Positions 49,657-58,873 of a DNA stretch of 64,000 nucleotides are shown piece by piece. Numbering within the stretch: position 1 is the stretch's first letter; each line of letters starts with the position of its first letter. This DNA is from CAZJUP01 sp964549275 (GTDB taxonomy: Bacteria > Fidelibacterota > Marinisomatia > Marinisomatales > TCS55). A program made the position numbers and the translations under genes. Below the pieces are notes generated by a model that searched no databases, had not been told where the DNA came from, and saw only the letters and a program-made list of their open reading frames with translations. Where the stretch lies: NCBI GenBank assembly GCA_964549275.1, contig CAZJUP010000011.1:1-64000 (forward strand), in the 5' to 3' direction.

Positions 49657-50721
49657 ATGAAGAAATATAATTTAAATTATGAGTCCGTAACCGCTTTAAT
49701 TGACCACCTCAAAACAAAAGGATCTGTTTATGCTCCACACCGGACGGGGGATGAATCAATTAAATTTGATAAAGTTTCTATTTCTGAGGAAGTAATATTA
49801 GATTATTCTCGAACACTTCAATCGGTAAAAAAGTATTTTTTGCCGCCAAAAGAAACACTGTTATCCTTTTCATTAGATAAGAATACTTTTGAAAAACCTG
49901 AGATAATTAGCGAGGATAGAATATTTCTAGGTGTCCACAGTTACGATATGCAGGCGGTATTAAGGTTAGATTTTAATTTTACACAGGGGAATCCGGAATG
50001 GAATTACATGTCCAGAAGAGAAAAGTCTATTTTTATTGGTGTTTCTTTTGAACCGGATGAATATCATTTTAGTCGGTCTGTGGGAATATCTGTGGAAGAA
50101 ATGGAAGGATTTGATCTCTTTCTTAATTGTCATGGTACAGGCTATACTGTTCACGTTGTTAGTGAGAAAGGACAAGGACTTTTAGCTGGATTTAATGGGA
50201 TAACAAAAGCGTTAAACCAACCGTTCGTCCATAAGGAATTCCAAAACAAAATAAAGTATAATCACAATCGGTTGTCTGATGTTCTTGCTGAAGCATGGGA
50301 TTTTAAAGTTTGGGAAGATGTAGCTGAAAAATGTGTTGGGTGTGGAACGTGTAATTTGGTGTGCCCAACCTGTTATTGTTTCAATGTCAGTGATGATGTG
50401 GATTTAAGTTTAACTCATGGAAGTCGGGAACGATCATGGGATGGGTGTATGTTGAACAGTTTTGCCTTAGTAGCAGGGGGAGAAAATTTTAGAGGGAAAT
50501 TGGCACAGAGACAACGTCACCGTGTCTATCGAAAATTTAAATATATCACAGAACTGACAGGTGAACCTTGGTGTACAGGATGTGGACGGTGTACTGCCTA
50601 TTGCACTGCAGGAATCAGCCTTGTAGGAATTGTGAACGCATGCTGTGAAGAATATGAACATAGACATGTTCATCGAAATATATCAAATTTAGAGGATAAA
50701 AAGGAAGGAGTTACAGCATGA
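49657..50721 (+). CDS. hydB: [NiFe] hydrogenase group 3b, beta (iron-sulphur) subunit
   Basis: A 354-residue electron-transfer subunit like HydB/HyhB and AsrA. Two [4Fe-4S] motifs are visible: CVGCGTCNLVCPTCYC at ~residue 230 and CTGCGRCTAYC at ~310. It carries electrons between the flavin subunit and the small subunit. I choose ATG 49657, which has GGGG at the right distance, over the ATG at 49645 that overlaps this binding site. It overlaps the gamma subunit gene by four bases. The order beta-gamma-delta-alpha is the classic one for cytoplasmic NAD(P)-linked hydrogenases (sulfhydrogenases). Confidence 0.9.
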   Translation: MKKYNLNYESVTALIDHLKTKGSVYAPHRTGDESIKFDKVSISEEVILDYSRTLQSVKKYFLPPKETLLSFSLDKNTFEKPEIISEDRIFLGVHSYDMQAVLRLDFNFTQGNPEWNYMSRREKSIFIGVSFEPDEYHFSRSVGISVEEMEGFDLFLNCHGTGYTVHVVSEKGQGLLAGFNGITKALNQPFVHKEFQNKIKYNHNRLSDVLAEAWDFKVWEDVAEKCVGCGTCNLVCPTCYCFNVSDDVDLSLTHGSRERSWDGCMLNSFALVAGGENFRGKLAQRQRHRVYRKFKYITELTGEPWCTGCGRCTAYCTAGISLVGIVNACCEEYEHRHVHRNISNLEDKKEGVTA

Positions 50722-51566
50722 GTACATCTCAATATTCAGAAATTTCTCCTGCAGAACTTTACTACCCGGAAATGGCGGAAGTAACTGGGATTAAACAATT
50801 TACAGAAAAAGAGAAATGGTTTGAAATCACACTTCCCGGTGGTCGTAATTTAAACCACAAACCGGGTCAATTTGTTGAAGTATCCTTATTTGGAATAGGA
50901 GAAGCACCAATATCAATTTCATCATCTCCGACTAAAAAGGGTGCATTTGATTTATGTGTTCGAAACGTGGGAATGTTAACGGATTGGATGCACAAAATAG
51001 ATACCGGCATGAAAGTAGGGATTCGAGGTCCCTTTGGCCAGGGATTTGATGTGGATAGTTTCAAGAAGAAAGATATTTTAATTATTGGTGGGGGTATCGG
51101 GATCGTTCCTCTCCGCTCATTAATTAATTATATCATTGATAAACGGCAAGAATTTGGGCGATTAATTATTTTATACGGAGCGAAATCTCCGCAGGAACTT
51201 CTGTATAAAGATGAGTTGGAACAATGGTCTGCCGACCTTTCCATAGAATACCATGTAACCGTTGACAGCAGTGATGGGAATTGGAAAGGTAACATAGGGG
51301 TGATTACCACTCTGATTCCCTCGTTGGAATTGGATTTGTCACAGACCATAACAGCAGTCGTTGGTCCTCCAGTCATGTATAAATTTGTTCTGATGGCCCT
51401 GAAGTCTAAAAGAATTCCTGATGAGAATATTTACCTGTCCCTTGAACGAAGGATGAAATGTGGAGTAGGGAAATGCGGACATTGTCAGATTAACCATTCC
51501 TACGTTTGCCAGGATGGGCCTGTGTATCATTATCCAGAAATAAAAACTTTGCAGGAGGCCATCTGA
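50718..51566 (+). CDS. hydG: [NiFe] hydrogenase group 3b, gamma (FAD/NAD(P)H) subunit
   Basis: A 282-residue flavin reductase of the ferredoxin-NADP reductase/dihydroorotate dehydrogenase electron-transfer type. Marks are APISISSSPTKKG for FAD, IRGPFGQGFDV, the NAD(P) loop LIIGGGIGIVPLRSLI, and a C-terminal [2Fe-2S] site MKCGVGKCGHC with a fourth Cys in SYVCQDGP. It exchanges electrons with NAD(P)H. The gene overlaps both neighbours. NADPH preference is usual for group 3b but cannot be decided from what I see. Confidence 0.92.
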   Translation: MSTSQYSEISPAELYYPEMAEVTGIKQFTEKEKWFEITLPGGRNLNHKPGQFVEVSLFGIGEAPISISSSPTKKGAFDLCVRNVGMLTDWMHKIDTGMKVGIRGPFGQGFDVDSFKKKDILIIGGGIGIVPLRSLINYIIDKRQEFGRLIILYGAKSPQELLYKDELEQWSADLSIEYHVTVDSSDGNWKGNIGVITTLIPSLELDLSQTITAVVGPPVMYKFVLMALKSKRIPDENIYLSLERRMKCGVGKCGHCQINHSYVCQDGPVYHYPEIKTLQEAI

Positions 51567-52333
51567 TGGAAACTCAATCTGTGGAGAAGCAAAAACCCAA
51601 AGTCGCCTTTTTTGATTTCACAAGTTGTGAAGGATGTCAATTAAATAAATTGAACTTTGAGCATCAAATCCTCCAATTCCTGGAACATGTGGATATTGTG
51701 GAATTTCGGGAGGCAATGGATGACAAAGCAGACGAATACGATGTTACTTTCATAGAGGGGTCAATCTCAACACCAACATGCATTGAACGGATTCATGATA
51801 TTCGGCGAAGGTCAAAAATTCTTGTTTCGTTAGGATCTTGCGCGTCGATTGGTGGCATCAACGCGATGAAAAATCTTCAGCCCATTGAATCTGTTAGAGA
51901 AACAGTGTATGGCGAGGATAAATATTTATTCCCAACATTGCCAGCCATGCCGGTTTCAGCAGTAGTTAAGGTTGATTATGAAGTCCATGGTTGTCCCATG
52001 AGTCCTCAGGAATTTTTAATATTATTTAAAGCGCTTGTTATGGGTAAAGCACCTGTTAAACCCGACGCAGCGGTTTGTGTGGAGTGTAAATTGAGGGAAA
52101 ATGAATGTTTGTATGACCGGGGAATGGTGTGTCTTGGTCCCATAACGCGGGGAGGATGTGACGCCATTTGTCCCAGTTTTGGACAATTTTGTACCGGATG
52201 TCGGGGTTTGGTTCCGGATCCGAATAAGAATGCCATGCTTGAAATATTAATTGACCATGGTCTCTCTTACAAAGAAGCGGAAAATCGCTTAACTTTATTT
52301 AATAGTTTTAATCGTCAATACCCACTAAAGTGA
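51566..52333 (+). CDS. hydD: [NiFe] hydrogenase group 3b, delta (small) subunit
   Basis: A 255-residue small subunit that carries iron-sulphur clusters next to the NiFe site. Conserved parts are FTSCEGCQLNKL, LGSCASIGGINAMKN, VHGCPMSPQEF and the Cys-rich CDAICPSFGQFCTGCRGLV. The start is ATG 51566, which overlaps the gamma stop (TGATG) and has GGAGG upstream; an in-frame start at 51506 lies inside the gamma gene. No signal peptide is present, so the complex is cytoplasmic. Confidence 0.93.
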   Translation: METQSVEKQKPKVAFFDFTSCEGCQLNKLNFEHQILQFLEHVDIVEFREAMDDKADEYDVTFIEGSISTPTCIERIHDIRRRSKILVSLGSCASIGGINAMKNLQPIESVRETVYGEDKYLFPTLPAMPVSAVVKVDYEVHGCPMSPQEFLILFKALVMGKAPVKPDAAVCVECKLRENECLYDRGMVCLGPITRGGCDAICPSFGQFCTGCRGLVPDPNKNAMLEILIDHGLSYKEAENRLTLFNSFNRQYPLK

Positions 52334-52340
52334 GGGGAAA

Positions 52341-53648
52341 ATGAGCAAAAATTTAGATATCAATATTCATCACCTGACTCGAGTAGAGGGCCATGGAAAT
52401 ATTGTTGTGAATATGAAAGAGGGACAGTTAGAGCGCTGTGAATTGGAGATTGTGGAAGCGCCTCGCTATTTTGAAGCCATGCTCAAAGGACGAAGTTTTC
52501 ATGAAACAGCTATTATTACCTCAAGGATTTGTGGGATTTGTTCTCTGGGACATCAAATAGCTTCTCTTCAAGCCACAGAAGATGCTCTAGGTCTGAATAT
52601 CACTGAACAAACAAGGTTATTAAGAAAATTGCTTACCAACGGGGCCACCCTTCAATCTCATATTCTCCACGTTTATTTCTTGGTGGCCCCAGACCTTTTG
52701 AATGCTCCAAGCGTTTTTCCATTGGTTCCGACCCATAAGGAGGTTATCCTGAGGGCGCTGAGGATGAAGCGGTTGGCCAATGATATCGGGGATATTGTTT
52801 CAGGGCGTGCAGTGCATCCTATTACACCAGTTCCGGGTGGATTCACAAAAATTCCCACAAAACAAGAACTCATAGAAATAAAACGGCGTCTTATTGAAGA
52901 AGGAATACCCGATTTGAAGGAGACAGTCAAAACAGTATCTGCTCTTGCCGGTGAAATTCCAGCTTTTGAAAGGGAGACTGAATATATCTCCTTAAAAAAT
53001 GAAAATGAATATGCACTGTACAATGGTCATATTTTTTCTTCCGATAGTGGTCCGTCAGACATTTATGAGTACAAAAGCATGACAAATGAACATGTGGTGG
53101 CCCATTCCACCAGTAAGCATTGCAACCATTCCCGGAGCAGTTATATGGTGGGAGCGTTAGCCAGAACGAATAATAATTTTGACCAACTTTTACCCATTGC
53201 TAAATCCGCTGCTGAATCTCTGGGTTTAAAACCACAATGTTACAATCCCTATATGAACAATGTCGCACAAGTTATAGAAGCTGCACACGTTGTGGAAGAT
53301 TCTATCGCCATAATTGATACGGTGTTGGAGAACGGTCTTAAAGATGAAAAACCCAATCAAAAACCCACAAAATATGGTTCAGGAGTTGGAGCAACAGAAG
53401 TTCCACGGGGAATTCTCTATCACGAATATGAATATGATAAAAAAGGTCAGATTGTTTCTGCTAATTGCATTATTCCCACAGGCCAAAATCTAGCGAATAT
53501 CGACGACGATATGAAAAAACTGATTCCGGAAATTATTGAAAAACCAAAACATTCCATTGAAAAACACTTGGAAATGCTGGTGCGAGCCTATGACCCTTGT
53601 ATTTCTTGTTCCGTTCACTTTTTAAATATTGAGTTTAAGGACGAATGA
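52341..53648 (+). CDS. hydA: [NiFe] hydrogenase group 3b, alpha (large, catalytic) subunit
   Basis: A 435-residue large subunit with the NiFe active site. The L1 motif is SRICGICSLGH and the L2 motif is YDPCISCSVH near the C-terminus, giving the four Cys ligands. A nine-residue tail after the last His (FLNIEFKDE) is the expected cleavage peptide, though shorter than in many hydrogenases. The N-terminal HLTRVEGHGNIVVNM is conserved. Enzymes of this group make or use H2 with NAD(P)(H), and some reduce sulphur. The protease gene follows with four bases of overlap. Confidence 0.94.
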   Translation: MSKNLDINIHHLTRVEGHGNIVVNMKEGQLERCELEIVEAPRYFEAMLKGRSFHETAIITSRICGICSLGHQIASLQATEDALGLNITEQTRLLRKLLTNGATLQSHILHVYFLVAPDLLNAPSVFPLVPTHKEVILRALRMKRLANDIGDIVSGRAVHPITPVPGGFTKIPTKQELIEIKRRLIEEGIPDLKETVKTVSALAGEIPAFERETEYISLKNENEYALYNGHIFSSDSGPSDIYEYKSMTNEHVVAHSTSKHCNHSRSSYMVGALARTNNNFDQLLPIAKSAAESLGLKPQCYNPYMNNVAQVIEAAHVVEDSIAIIDTVLENGLKDEKPNQKPTKYGSGVGATEVPRGILYHEYEYDKKGQIVSANCIIPTGQNLANIDDDMKKLIPEIIEKPKHSIEKHLEMLVRAYDPCISCSVHFLNIEFKDE

Positions 53649-54127
53649 TTCGAATTATTGCCATTGGCAACAGCCTGTATGGCGACGATGGTGTCGGGGC
53701 TGTTATCCTTGATGAGTTAAAGAAAATAGATAGTTTTGAGTCTATCGATTTAGTAAATGGTCATGTGGATGCTCTGGGGCTGATAGACAAGTTTGCCGGA
53801 GTAAACCATGTTATTTTGATTGATGCAGCGAAAATGGGTGAACTGCCGGGAACGGTGAAAGTATTTGATGGAAAAAAAGCCACTTTAAAAATAAAATCCG
53901 ATCATCTTTCCGTCCATGGATTAAGCATAGCCGACACTCTTGTTTTAGCTAAAAAAATTGAACAATACCCGGAAAAACTGACGATAGTGGCTATTGAACC
54001 AGAACGGATATCTATCCCGGAAGGTCTGAGCCAATCGGTGTTAAATTCCATACCGAATGCTGTTTCAAAAATTTGTAGTCTTGTAATGGAAAGAAACCCA
54101 TCCATTGAAAGGGGGAACTATGCCTAA
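53645..54127 (+). CDS. Hydrogenase maturation protease (HycI/HyaD family, M52)
   Basis: A 160-residue endopeptidase that removes the C-terminal tail of the large subunit after nickel insertion. Nickel ligands are expected at the Asp of GNSLYGDDGVG, the Asp of HVILIDAAKMG and the His of LSVHGLSIAD. It overlaps hydA by four bases, which fits its role. The other maturation genes (hypABCDEF) are not in the window. Confidence 0.92.
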   Translation: MIRIIAIGNSLYGDDGVGAVILDELKKIDSFESIDLVNGHVDALGLIDKFAGVNHVILIDAAKMGELPGTVKVFDGKKATLKIKSDHLSVHGLSIADTLVLAKKIEQYPEKLTIVAIEPERISIPEGLSQSVLNSIPNAVSKICSLVMERNPSIERGNYA

Positions 54128-54509
54128 GAAAATAATGATTATTGATGATGATATTGATCTTGTAGAAGCAATGCGGCTGACATTGGAAGCAGGGAGTTAC
54201 ACTGTAATCGATGCCCAGGAGGGGCAAAAGGGACTAGAAATTTTAAAACAGGAAAAACCCGACTTACTTATTTTGGATGTAATGATGGATACTCAGGATG
54301 AAGGGTTTCAACTGGCCTACCAGATACGGTCTAATCCTGAAACAAAAGAAATCCCAATCATAATGGTTACAGCAGTGGGCTCACAGACAGGGTATGCATT
54401 CGATCCGGCCAGGGATGAAGATTTTCTACCCGTGGATGAATATATCGAAAAACCGGTAAATCCGTCGGCGCTTTTGGATGCAGTAAAACGAAACTTGCCA
54501 ATTGCATGA
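54120..54509 (+). CDS. Receiver-only response regulator
   Basis: A 129-residue single receiver domain. The acidic pair is MIIDDDIDLVEAM, the phosphorylated Asp is in LLILDVMMDT, the switch Thr is in IIMVTAVG, and the Lys is in EYIEKPVNPS. There is no output domain, so it must act through another protein. The start at ATG 54120 has GGGGG upstream; an in-frame start at 54105 lies before that site. It overlaps the protease gene by eight bases and the kinase gene by four, which ties it to the hydrogenase operon. Confidence 0.9.
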   Translation: MPKKIMIIDDDIDLVEAMRLTLEAGSYTVIDAQEGQKGLEILKQEKPDLLILDVMMDTQDEGFQLAYQIRSNPETKEIPIIMVTAVGSQTGYAFDPARDEDFLPVDEYIEKPVNPSALLDAVKRNLPIA

Positions 54510-55831
54510 ATCCCGTTAACGGAGACGTTTTTTCTTTTTATACGCCTGAATCTCTCCGCAGGAAAAACTTATGGTTGATTAATCTACGGTGGATTGCCAC
54601 AGTAACTACAATAGCCCTTATACTTATTGGTTCCGTTGTTATCCCCGGACAACTCCCCTTTTTAAAATTAATCCTTGTCCTCATGCTCCTAGTGGGGTTT
54701 AACCTGATTTACGGTTGGTTTGCAGAAAAGTATCCCCCAACATTGCTTCAGGGTGAGCTGACCTTTGTCCGAATTCAAATGTACGTCGATTTAGTCCTGT
54801 TGACCTTACTCATTCACCTAACAGGAGGAGCGAGTAATCCGTTTTATCTTTTTTATATTTTTCATGTCATTATTGCCTGTACCATTTTTGAAGAAAAAAA
54901 TGAAGCCTACGGTATTACCATAATCGCGGTCGTATTATTTAGCTTGATGACCTTGTTAGAATATTTAGGATGGGTCGATTATTATAGTATTTTTCATTCT
55001 ACCTTAGAACCGTTCCAAGTAGCCATTGCTTTGGGTGTTTTTTATGTTACCCTTTTTGCCAGTTCGTACCTAGGTGTTACTTTAATGGCCAGGCATAAAA
55101 AGGTAAAAAATCTTCTCTATGAACAAAACCAAATTTTAGAGGAAACAGCCCAATCTAAATTGAAATTTTTCAGGTTCGTTTCTCATGAACTAAAATCACC
55201 CATTGTGGCGATCCAGAGTGCCATTAATGTGGTATTGGATGTCTTAAAACCAGATATCGAAACAAAATCATTAGATATGCTGACTCGAGCTCGAAACAGG
55301 GCATCCGGAATGTTAGACATTTTAAAAGATTTGTTAGATGTTTCTTATGACAGGGGTAAAGATGGAGAAGACGTGGAAAAAGTTGTCCCTTGCGATTATT
55401 TGAAGGAATTTATTGAAAATGAAAAACCTTTAGCCAAAGAAAAAGATGTGGAGATTGTGGAAGATATTTGTGCGGAGCGTGGAACATTACGAATTGACAA
55501 ATTTATTTTAGAAAAAATCTACTCAAATTTATTATCCAATGCTATTCGGTATACCCCCAAAGGTGGTCGAGTATCTCTATCAACTGAACTAACGGGAAGC
55601 CACTGGTCTTTTAAGGTTGCAGATACAGGTATTGGGATTACACCATTGGACCAGAAGCACATATTTGATGAATTTTATCGCGCTAAAAATGCAAAAGAAT
55701 GCGAACCCACAGGAACAGGATTAGGGATGAACATTGTTAAAAATCTGGTGGAGCAACTTCAAGGTGCTATTGAACTAAAAAGTGAACTGAACCAGGGAAC
55801 AACCATAACCGTTCGAATTCCGCTCCCATGA
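54506..55831 (+). CDS. Membrane sensor histidine kinase
   Basis: A 441-residue sensor kinase. The first ~195 residues contain about six hydrophobic segments without a large periplasmic loop, in the style of sensors that detect membrane or redox state. A short coiled part leads to the HisKA box FFRFVSHELKSPI with the phospho-acceptor His, then the ATPase motifs NLLSNAIRYTPKGG, VADTGIGI and GTGLGMNIVKNL. It overlaps the receiver gene and the ACT gene. A role in linking hydrogenase expression or activity to redox or H2 is inferred from the operon. Confidence 0.9.
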   Translation: MNPVNGDVFSFYTPESLRRKNLWLINLRWIATVTTIALILIGSVVIPGQLPFLKLILVLMLLVGFNLIYGWFAEKYPPTLLQGELTFVRIQMYVDLVLLTLLIHLTGGASNPFYLFYIFHVIIACTIFEEKNEAYGITIIAVVLFSLMTLLEYLGWVDYYSIFHSTLEPFQVAIALGVFYVTLFASSYLGVTLMARHKKVKNLLYEQNQILEETAQSKLKFFRFVSHELKSPIVAIQSAINVVLDVLKPDIETKSLDMLTRARNRASGMLDILKDLLDVSYDRGKDGEDVEKVVPCDYLKEFIENEKPLAKEKDVEIVEDICAERGTLRIDKFILEKIYSNLLSNAIRYTPKGGRVSLSTELTGSHWSFKVADTGIGITPLDQKHIFDEFYRAKNAKECEPTGTGLGMNIVKNLVEQLQGAIELKSELNQGTTITVRIPLP

Positions 55832-56301
55832 TAAAAATGCCAATTGGAGGTATTCTCCGAGATTCTGAGCTCACCATGATAGAGTGTCTAGGACTGCCTG
55901 ACCGACCCGGAATGGCGGGTAAACTACTGTCTCACCTTGGTGAAAATGAGATTAATTTAAAGTTTATTGCAGAGTGTACTGATTTGGAAGGATATGGAAA
56001 CTTGTCTTTTTGTTTGGAAGGTGCAGATGCTTCCATTGCCTTAAATATGATGAAAAATATTCATTCTGATGGTAAGCCCAAAAAAATTCTTCGTAAAGAC
56101 GGTGTAACAGCTCTTACGATTTACGGTCCACATTTTCGAGATAAACCTGCTATTAGCGGAATGATTTGTTCTGTGCTGGGACAGGCAGATATAAATATTT
56201 TAGGAATTTCCACTTCCATTTCTTCTGTGTGCTGTATTGTGTGGGATGAAGAATTCCCCAGAGCCTACAAAAATTTAATCCGTATATTTTCATTACCTTA
56301 A
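55828..56301 (+). CDS. Tandem ACT-domain protein
   Basis: A 157-residue protein with two ACT folds. The first is IECLGLPDRPGMAGKLLSHL with NEINLKFIAECTD, the second ALTIYGPHFRDKPAISGMIC with ADINILGISTSISSV. The second half resembles the regulatory end of aspartate kinases, but no enzyme domain is attached. ACT domains bind amino acids or related ligands. As the last gene of the hydrogenase operon, with four bases of overlap to the kinase, it could give a nutrient signal to the two-component pair. The function is not established. Confidence 0.85.
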   Translation: MIKMPIGGILRDSELTMIECLGLPDRPGMAGKLLSHLGENEINLKFIAECTDLEGYGNLSFCLEGADASIALNMMKNIHSDGKPKKILRKDGVTALTIYGPHFRDKPAISGMICSVLGQADINILGISTSISSVCCIVWDEEFPRAYKNLIRIFSLP

Positions 56302-56304
56302 AGT

Positions 56305-56328
56305 AAAGGGGCTTTTCAGCCCCTTTTT
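56305..56328 (+). terminator. Terminator of hydrogenase operon
   Basis: AAAGGGGCT, loop TTTC and AGCCCCTTTTT form a nine-base stem running into a U-tract, four bases after the ACT gene. It is a standard intrinsic terminator. Confidence 0.88.
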
Positions 56329-56340
56329 ATGATTTATCCT

Positions 56341-56745
56341 TTATTTTTGAATTTTTTCCATAGCAAGGTCCAGATTTGTTGAATCTGGAAATGAATCCTG
56401 TATTTCTTCTGAATAGAATGTGGTGTATTTTATCCCATTCCAGGTAAAAGTGGCTCCGGGACCTAATTTTTGTCTTGCTTCTGCAAAGGCTTCCCCGAAG
56501 GAAATTTTTTCTTCAGGTTCATTTTTAACGGTCGAATCAGAATGGATTGCTACAGATACCATAAGCTCGGAATCCGAAGGCTCCAATTCCATGAGAATGG
56601 CTTCCGATACAGGTGGGCCAATCCAATCCGGTTTTATTGCGGTGAGTTCATTAGGGTTCTTCTTTAGACTGCCATAGAGGATTAGGACTGTTGTCCCAAG
56701 TATAAGTGCAGTCATAGTGATAATTTCGGTTTTTTTCTGGGGCAT
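56341..56745 (-). CDS. Hypothetical membrane-anchored protein
   Basis: A 134-residue protein with one N-terminal membrane segment (ITMTALILGTTVLILYG, residues ~9-26) and a soluble remainder. The segment FGEAFAEARQKLGPGATFTW followed by NGIKYTTFYSEE looks like a conserved short motif that I have seen at the ends of Bacteroidota hypothetical proteins, but I cannot name a family. It stands alone and converges with the hydrogenase operon. Function unknown. Confidence 0.65.
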   Translation of the reverse strand: MPQKKTEIITMTALILGTTVLILYGSLKKNPNELTAIKPDWIGPPVSEAILMELEPSDSELMVSVAIHSDSTVKNEPEEKISFGEAFAEARQKLGPGATFTWNGIKYTTFYSEEIQDSFPDSTNLDLAMEKIQK

Positions 56746-56769
56746 GGCGTGCTCCTTTCGAATTAGTTC

Positions 56770-56801
56770 AAAAAAAGAGGGAACGCCTCGGGCATTCCCT
56801 C
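56770..56801 (-). terminator. Terminator of CC0125-like lipoprotein gene
   Basis: GAGGGAA and TTCCCTC form the outer stem. On the minus-strand transcript the hairpin is followed by seven U residues. It lies about 80 bases past the lipoprotein stop. Confidence 0.8.
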
Positions 56802-56880
56802 CTTGTCTCTTCAGTTTAAAGAGAAAAATGAAAGATTTGTTCCAGATTTTAGTGCATTTTTACTAATCCATTGGATTTTT

Positions 56881-57384
56881 CTACCGAATTCGTGGAGCTA
56901 AATCCTTCATAATTTTTTCCGGATCCAGCCTGCTCGCTCTAAAAGTAGTATACTTGGAATTGTCTTGATTAAATGGGGCAATAACATAAACTCCAACCCA
57001 TTCCGTAGATGCGGTGGCTGTAGTCAGATCAGGGTTTACCACTGTTCGGGTTCCCATGGACTGGGATTGCCTGGTTTCAAATGGTTGGTTAATGGTAGGA
57101 TCCTGGACTGATTCCTTTTGATGGCTTTTATCTTCCATTAATACAAAAGAATCAAATCCCCTTTCTAATGTCACTTCAGCGCACCGGTACAACAGGCGAT
57201 CCATAGTTTTTTGTACAGAAACATGCTGATTCCCGTAATACCTTACTTCAATCATATCCTTGCCTATTTCTTTTTCTTCATAACCTCCTAAAACACCTCG
57301 GGGACCATAGGTAGAACCACATCCTGAAATACAGATAAGTAATAGCCCGAAAATGAGAGAATTTAGTTTGGTGGGAATTTTCAT
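56881..57384 (-). CDS. CC0125/CC1285-type lipoprotein
   Basis: A 167-residue lipoprotein (lipobox CISGC, lipid on Cys22). After the signal it reads YGPRGVLGGYEEKEIGKDM, then EVRYYGNQ and MDRLLYRCAEVTLERGFDSF, matching the small CC0125/CC1285 family of unknown function found mostly in Proteobacteria. The middle is rich in Gln, Thr and Ser. It is a single-gene unit with its own terminator. Placement in the envelope is the only thing that can be said. Confidence 0.75.
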   Translation of the reverse strand: MKIPTKLNSLIFGLLLICISGCGSTYGPRGVLGGYEEKEIGKDMIEVRYYGNQHVSVQKTMDRLLYRCAEVTLERGFDSFVLMEDKSHQKESVQDPTINQPFETRQSQSMGTRTVVNPDLTTATASTEWVGVYVIAPFNQDNSKYTTFRASRLDPEKIMKDLAPRIR

Positions 57385-57478
57385 TGAATTTAATCAAAGT
57401 TACATGGCGGAAACTATACTTTACAATATGAATTAATTCATTCAACCGTTTCAGAACCCCTTAACACATTTTAATTTC

Positions 57479-58873
57479 ATGCTCATGTTTAAGGCGAAAG
57501 TATACAAAGAACGGCGGAAAAAACTATTTTCAGCCATGGAAACCGGCCAAGTCTTGTTAATGGGTAACAAATACACTCCTATGAATTACCAGGAAAACGT
57601 ATATCCCTTTCGCCAAGACAGCAGTTTTTTATACTATATTGGGATTAATCTACCTGATTTAGCGGCATTGGTAAATATTGACTCCGGGAAAGTGACACTT
57701 TTTGGAGATGAACAATCCATGGACGACAAGATTTGGATGGGGTCTAGACCTCCACTCTTAGAATGGGCAAAAATCGGCGGTATAGATTCTATACGTCCAT
57801 ATTGTGAATTGGAAAAATGCTTTCCAAAGGATAAAAAGGAGATTCATTATCTCCCACCATACCGGAGCGATATCCAAATAGAATTAGGAGTTCTATTGGA
57901 TGTCTCCCGTGTCGAAGTAAGCCAGAACTTCTCAGAAAAATTAATCTATAAAATAGCAACTCAGCGATCGGTAAAATCATCCGAGGAGATCAATGAAATA
58001 AAATCGGCATTAGATGTTTCTGCTGCAATGCATAAAGCAGCAATGATTATGACCCATCCTGGTAGGAGTGAAATAATAGTTGCAGGACAAATGGAAGGCA
58101 TTGTGTTGTCTCACGGCTGTCAATTAGCCTATCCCATAATATTTACTACCCGTGGAGAGGTACTCCATAATCATCCTAAAAATATTACAATGCGTGATGG
58201 TGATCTAGTCCTGAATGATGCGGGGGCATCCTCTCCTTTGGGATATGCAAGTGATATAACACGAACTTTTCCTGTAAATGGGAAATTTTCTTCCCGACAA
58301 AAAGATATTTACGAATTGGTTTTTGATATGCAGGAAGCTGCTTTTGAATTATGCAAACCGGAAATTCCCTATGTGGATGCTCACTTAGCGGCGGCAAAAG
58401 TTGGAGTGAGAGGATTAAAAAAACTTGGACTAATGAAAGGAGATGCAGATGAAGCGGTTGCTGCTGGAGCATATGCTTTATTTTTCCCACACGGGATTGG
58501 TCATATGTTGGGATTAGACGTTCATGATATGGAAAGTTTTGGAGAAGATTTTATAGGGTATGACAAAAAATATACACGAAGTCCTCAGTTTGGATTGAGA
58601 AATCTGAGGTTAAGCAAACCGCTGAAAGAGGGATATGTCATAACGGTAGAACCTGGACTTTATTTTATTCCAAGATTAATGGATTTATGGAAAAAAGAAA
58701 AAAAACACTCGGAATTTATCTGTTATGATTTAATAGAAGAATATCGCAGTTTTGGAGGGATAAGAATTGAAGATAATGTTCTGATTACGGACACCGGGTA
58801 TTCCGTATTAGGACAGCCAATACCGAAAACAATTTCAGACATAGAAAAAATAATGGATACATCACATGCGTAA
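57479..58873 (+). CDS. pepP: Xaa-Pro aminopeptidase (M24B)
   Basis: A 464-residue cytoplasmic metallopeptidase that frees an N-terminal residue before proline. The N-terminal domain has RQDSSFLYYIGINLPDLAAL. The dimetal site is complete: Asp in LVLNDAGASSPLG and SDITRTFP, His in FPHGIGHMLGLDVHD, and Glu in VEPGLYFIP and GGIRIEDNVLIT. It starts with ATGCTCATG; the second ATG is also possible. Its stop overlaps a 43-codon ORF. Confidence 0.9.
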   Translation: MLMFKAKVYKERRKKLFSAMETGQVLLMGNKYTPMNYQENVYPFRQDSSFLYYIGINLPDLAALVNIDSGKVTLFGDEQSMDDKIWMGSRPPLLEWAKIGGIDSIRPYCELEKCFPKDKKEIHYLPPYRSDIQIELGVLLDVSRVEVSQNFSEKLIYKIATQRSVKSSEEINEIKSALDVSAAMHKAAMIMTHPGRSEIIVAGQMEGIVLSHGCQLAYPIIFTTRGEVLHNHPKNITMRDGDLVLNDAGASSPLGYASDITRTFPVNGKFSSRQKDIYELVFDMQEAAFELCKPEIPYVDAHLAAAKVGVRGLKKLGLMKGDADEAVAAGAYALFFPHGIGHMLGLDVHDMESFGEDFIGYDKKYTRSPQFGLRNLRLSKPLKEGYVITVEPGLYFIPRLMDLWKKEKKHSEFICYDLIEEYRSFGGIRIEDNVLITDTGYSVLGQPIPKTISDIEKIMDTSHA

